Position numbers and translations under genes: made by a program. A stretch of DNA of 11,547 bases from CAYWBW01 sp964456745. GTDB taxonomy: Bacteria; Patescibacteriota; Gracilibacteria; GCA-2401425; JAJOLG01. The notes under the pieces are model-generated. The model searched no databases, was not told the DNA's origin, and saw only the letters and a program-made list of their open reading frames with translations. Location of the stretch: positions 1 to 11,547 of the forward strand of contig CAYWBW010000038.1 in assembly GCA_964456745.1 (NCBI GenBank), in the 5' to 3' direction. Shown in pieces: positions 7,297 to 11,547 of this stretch. Positions within the stretch are counted from its first letter, which is position 1, and the number at the start of each line of letters is the position of its first letter.

Positions 7297-10200
7297 ATGG
7301 AAACCAAATTCTATTGACACGAAGTAGGCAAAAAAGTCATGTCGGGACTGCTAAGTTTAATAATATTACTTACAAATTTTTTCACTTCGTTTGAAAATAT
7401 AGCTCTTTTATCTCAAGAAGTTTATGCTGCTAATCCTCCTGCTGCAACACTAGTACAAATTACAAATATATCTTGATCAACAATTACAAATGCACCTACT
7501 TGAGACATAATCGTATGAGATTATACATTTACAGATGATGACTGAGATGAATGACTATCTCTATTTCAATGGTATACAAGTGATACTGAAAGTTGATCAT
7601 ATACTGAAATTTCCTGAGCTACACTTCAAAATTATATTACTGACAGTGAAGTTAATTGAAAATATGTAAAATTTGAAATAACACCTATTGCAGATAGAAG
7701 TCCATATACTTGATCTACCGTTTTGAGTGATCCAATATATATTTGAGAGTGGTGTGAATGAAGCTGAAATGATGAGTTTACAGTACTACTTCTAAATTGA
7801 AATACTGACTTTTCTGATAGCTCTGCATCAAACCATAATCCAACAAATGCCTGAGTTTCCATATCATCTACTGAGAGTAAATTTTGATGAAATTCAATGT
7901 ATTTTGACTGATCAAGCAGTATTACTTATCCAGATAGTACAGATTGGAATTTTTGAGCTTGAGATTTTACAGTTGACTGGTGGGAATATAGACCAACTTG
8001 TGCAGCGAGTTCAGATAATGATACAATTGTATCATATTGACCAACTGCTGGATCTAGATCATTTACTATTTGATATCTATATTCATGAAATATTACTGCT
8101 TACGTAAGTTGAGGCTGATCATCATGGGACATTACAACAAATTGATGAAAAGTACTTTGAGCTTGTACTGCAAATACTTGGAATCATTTTGCTTTTGTAA
8201 GAAATTGAAGTAATTGGTATTGATTCAAAAATGGTGAGTTAAATTGAAATACATTTACTTCTAGTTCTTCAATTAATTATTCTGCATGACAAGTTCTTAG
8301 AGTGTGAAGTCATACTGATTCTTATAAATATTTAGGATACATAGATGAAATAAGAATTTCTAAATGAATTTCCAGATGGACTTCTGACTTTTCAGCCAGC
8401 ATACCAACCAGTCCATATTGAGAATGAAATCCATGTACATATTGAAATGATTCAGATACCGTACTACTAATACATTCAAATACAACAAATTGAGCTACGA
8501 CTTTTGAAGATAGTAGTGAGTGAGGTAATTGAGGATCTTGACATATATTAGTTCGAAATTGAACACCAACTCATTCAACTACTACAAAAAAGTTTTGAAC
8601 AACAAGTATGTATTTTGATTGAGATTCTGATTATTTAAGCATCTGAGATAATGATGACTGGACATATAATTGAGATTTTACATTTGATTTTTGGACAAAT
8701 ACAACATGAGCATCCGATGCTACATATGATTCAATGGTTGCAACTCAAATTTACAATAACGCTTGAGGTATAACCATATTCAAAGACAACTCTAATAAAG
8801 CGCATGTATTTGTTAATGGATCTGATGCAATAACAAGTACCACAAATATCACCGATTCTCAATGGCATCATATAGCTCTGGTCAGAAACAATGGTGATTT
8901 TAAATTATACATTGATTGAACTAAAGAATGAAATACTTATAATTACAGCTCAACATTAAATTGAGCATTCTTGAAAATTTGATATAACGATCCCCCTAGT
9001 TGAACATCATTTAATTGATATATAGATGAACTTAGAATAAGTAAATGAATCGCTAGATGGACGGATTCTTTTACTCCTGAATCCGATGTATATAGTTCTA
9101 GTCCAGTTACCACTATGTGTGGATGAGAATGAAATGACTCAAATATGGTTTTACTTGTACATTGAAACGAAGACTTTTCTGACAGCTCTGCATCAAACCA
9201 TAGTCCAACTAACAGCTGAGCTATAATATCATCTACTCAAAGTAAATATTGATGAAATTCAATGTACTTTGATTGAAGTAGTTATGTAAGTTACCCAGAA
9301 AGTACAGATTGGGACTTTGGCACATGAGACTTCACAATTGCATGATGGATTTATGTTACATGAAATACATCAGGATGAGGTATAGTATCTACTTACGATG
9401 ATTGAACTAATGGTTGGAGAGTCGTAATGCGTTCAAATAGTAAAATATCCATGGATAGCTTGCCTTGAGGTGGATTTGGATTCTTTCAAATTGAAAATGG
9501 TAGTTCAATAGTAAATTGATGGCATCATTTTGCAATTACAAGAAACTGAAATACATTTAAAGGATTTATTGATGGTGTAGAAAAAAATAGTATTACAGAA
9601 ACAGATGCTATAAATAGTGCAACTGCTGTTGATTGATTAATGATTTGAACTAATGCTATTGATCAACCAAGTAGTTGGGAATATGCTGGTTACATTGATG
9701 ATTTAAATATTTCTAAATGAGTTTCTAGATGGAATACTTGATTTACAGTTCCTGTTGAAAGTTATTTGTCAAATGTAGTCTGTTCTGATAATCCTCCAAC
9801 AGCAACATGAGTAACTATCACTTCTTCAACATGAATGGCAATTGAAAATGCTCTTCCGTGAACTTGAGTTTTATGAAGTTATATATATTCTTGATGAACT
9901 GCATGAGATACAGAGAGCTGATCCACATACAAGTGGTATATAAGTGAAAGTTCTACTTGAGCTTGAATGCAAGAAATTACTTGAGCTACCTTAATTTGAT
10001 ATACAATTAGTTGAGCATATATATATAACTATTTATTCTTTAAAGTAACACCTAAATCTGATTGAGTAACAAATGCTTGAACCTGAATATTGAGTAATTG
10101 AATATACATATGATCAATGTGTTCATGAGAAGCTAACACAGCGCTATTAATACATGGTGAAGAAACACCAGTTTCTGGAACCCCAGGAACAGCCTGATGG

Positions 10201-11547
10201 ACATTTAATGACAGTTCTAATTGATGACACCTACTTACATCATATTGAACTGCTAATCAAAGTACAACTGCACAAAGCTGATTTGGTAAATCTTTATCCT
10301 TCTGAGCAGGCGAAGATTATTTTACAATGCCAGACAGTGATGATTGGGATTTTGGAACTTGAGATTATACAATTGATTATTGGATAAGATTAAACACTGT
10401 TGGTGCTCAACATGGATTAATTACATTATGAGACTATTTTGAAAGCAAATGAATAATTAGTTTTATTCATTCTAACAATCAATTCTATAGTTATTTCAAC
10501 TGAAATACAGCATGGAACGCATGGAGCAAAACTTTTGTTACAAATACATGGTATCATCTTGCCTTAACACGTCAATGAACAAATCTTAAATTTTTTGTTG
10601 ATTGAGTTCAAATTGATACAACTATAACAGATAGTACTAATATAGATTCATCAACATATTGAGCACGTATATGACGTTCTAATGCTACATACATGAATGG
10701 TTACATGGATGAAATAAGGATATCGAAATGAATCGCAAGATGGACTTCAGATTTTTCTGCTAACTTACCAAGCGTATATACATGAGAAACTGGTCCTTGT
10801 GCAATATATCCTCCAAGTGCCTCATGAACAACAATTACATCATCAACTTGAGCATGAATTATAGATGCACAAATATGAGATTTAATAATTTGAACTTATA
10901 CTTATGTTTGATGATCTCCATGAGATACTGAAGCCTGATCAAGCTATAAATGGTTTAAGTCTTCAAGCTCAACTTGAGCTTGAGCATTAGAAATTTCATG
11001 AGCTACTACTACTTGATACACAGTTTCTTGAGCTGATTTGGGTAATTTTATATTCTTTCAAGTAACACCTAAATCTGATTGGATTGAAACGGCTTGATCA
11101 TGAACAATGAGTAATGGAATATATATTTGACAATGGTGTCCATGAACAGGTAATGATGATAATACTGTTTTACTTCTTCATTGAGATTGAATATGATCTG
11201 ATATCATAGACTCATCTTCATCAAATCATAATGTTACTGTTGTTGGTAGTACAACACAATCTAATAGTGAAAAGGTATTTTGATGAAAATCATTGTATTT
11301 TGATTCAAACACAAATTCACTAAATATTTCTAACCATAGTGATTTTACTTTTTGAACTGATAGTTTTACAGTTGATCTTTGGGTAAATTTTACAGATGGT
11401 GGCTCATATGTAATTGAACATTGAGGAGCGACTTCATGATGATGGAATCTAAGACATGATGTAACTCATTTAACTTTCGTTTCAGCGACATGACATTGAT
11501 GGGCACATGATATATGGAAGCCTACTTGATTTGATCTTACAAATACA
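7297..11547 (+). CDS. Giant secreted Ig/LamG-repeat adhesin, 3' end cut by window (code 25)
   Basis: At least 1417 residues with no TAA or TAG up to the right edge. Residues 1-44 are a signal peptide with a long basic n-region, hydrophobic 16-30, and a likely cut at VYA/AN. Domains in order: Ig-like 45-151; LamG 161-376; LamG 387-597; LamG 616-822; Ig-like 831-940; LamG 946-1160; Ig-like 1171-1280; LamG 1288 to edge. The Ig-like units carry (Q/K)W(Y/F), an I(S/T)GAT core, F(K/E/Q)(I/V)TP and IYIG. The LamG units carry (V/L)LL(L/I/V)(N/H)G, (M/L)YFDG, DW(N/D)FGxGDFT, W(N/H/Y)H and GYIDE(I/L)RISKGI(S/A)RW, the hallmarks of concanavalin-A-like LamG sandwiches, which in this superfamily bind glycans or proteins. 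No catalytic domain is visible. Cysteines sit almost only at domain junctions. R420 is the single CGA codon. An adhesive role is inferred; the C-terminal anchor lies outside the window. Confidence 0.9.
7807..7911 (+). repeat. LamG-1 duplicated segment (partner 9172-9276)
   Basis: These 35 codons of the first LamG domain match 9172-9276 of the third LamG domain without gaps at about 86% of bases (15 differences by hand count); protein similarity continues to about 7959. The second LamG domain, lying between them, is much less similar. Confidence 0.75.
9172..9276 (+). repeat. LamG-3 duplicated segment (partner 7807-7911)
   Basis: This is the second copy of the pair described at 7807. Just downstream, the FG of the DWxFG motif is written TTT GGC here (residue 675) but TTT TGA in LamG-1 (residue 220), direct evidence that TGA encodes Gly. 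Confidence 0.75.

Noticed and set aside
7632..7862. Minus-strand standard-code ORF of 76 codons
   Set aside because: Antisense to the Ig-like and LamG-1 domains of the adhesin; no domain or start signal of its own.
7847..8107. Standard-code 86-codon plus-strand ORF
   Set aside because: It lies in another frame inside the first LamG domain of the large adhesin. It and the 10154-10387 ORF share an IGI(F/L)ELEI-type string, which is only the shifted-frame reading of the repeated DWxFGxGDFT motif.
10154..10387. Standard-code 77-codon plus-strand ORF
   Set aside because: Out-of-frame shadow of the fourth LamG domain; it ends at a TGA that is not a stop in this organism.
1..11547. Mycoplasma-type code 4 (TGA = Trp), or decay into pseudogenes full of stops
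   Set aside because: TGA aligns with GGN glycines in repeat copies, TGG occupies the conserved Trp positions, and frames are free of TAA and TAG for over 1000 codons, which decay would not preserve.

Overview
The window comes from a bacterium that reads UGA as glycine (genetic code 25), which points to the Gracilibacteria / Absconditabacteria (SR1) branch of the Patescibacteria (Candidate Phyla Radiation). Under the standard code no reading frame exceeds about 86 codons. With TGA read as Gly, five long frames open and cover about 95% of the window. They have normal start codons, and the three visible stops are all TAA. The repeats give internal proof: the same aligned glycine is written GGA or GGC in one repeat copy and TGA in another, while TGG still encodes the conserved tryptophans. 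The DNA is AT-rich and all five starts lack a Shine-Dalgarno motif. I cannot choose between the two candidate phyla from this sequence alone.

Layout. (1) Positions 1-3076, minus strand: a membrane-anchored or secreted protein of at least 1025 residues, ending in FG-GAP (integrin-alpha/VCBS-like) repeats with an exact 69-residue period; its 3' end lies beyond the window. (2) Positions 3310-6141, plus strand: a two-gene operon with a 3-nt gap. It encodes a DUF916-like (WxL-interacting-protein-like) membrane protein and a 588-residue secreted protein whose last domain looks like a divergent WxL domain. (3) Positions 6181-6939, minus strand: a lysine- and glutamate-rich coiled-coil protein of 252 residues, apparently cytoplasmic and not recognised. 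(4) Position 7297 to the right edge, plus strand: a giant secreted protein of at least 1417 residues made of three Ig-like and five LamG (concanavalin-A-like) domains, still open at the window end.

The genes form divergent pairs around two AT-rich intergenic regions (3077-3309 and 6940-7296) and one short convergent gap (6142-6180). Four of the five genes encode exported, multi-domain, adhesion-type proteins, so the window reads as a cell-surface island. A plausible, inferred picture is an anchor/scaffold pair (the DUF916-like and WxL-like proteins) flanked by large adhesins that could contact host cells or polysaccharide, as expected for an episymbiotic or predatory small-genome bacterium. 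I found no RNA gene, CRISPR array, transposase or enzyme.
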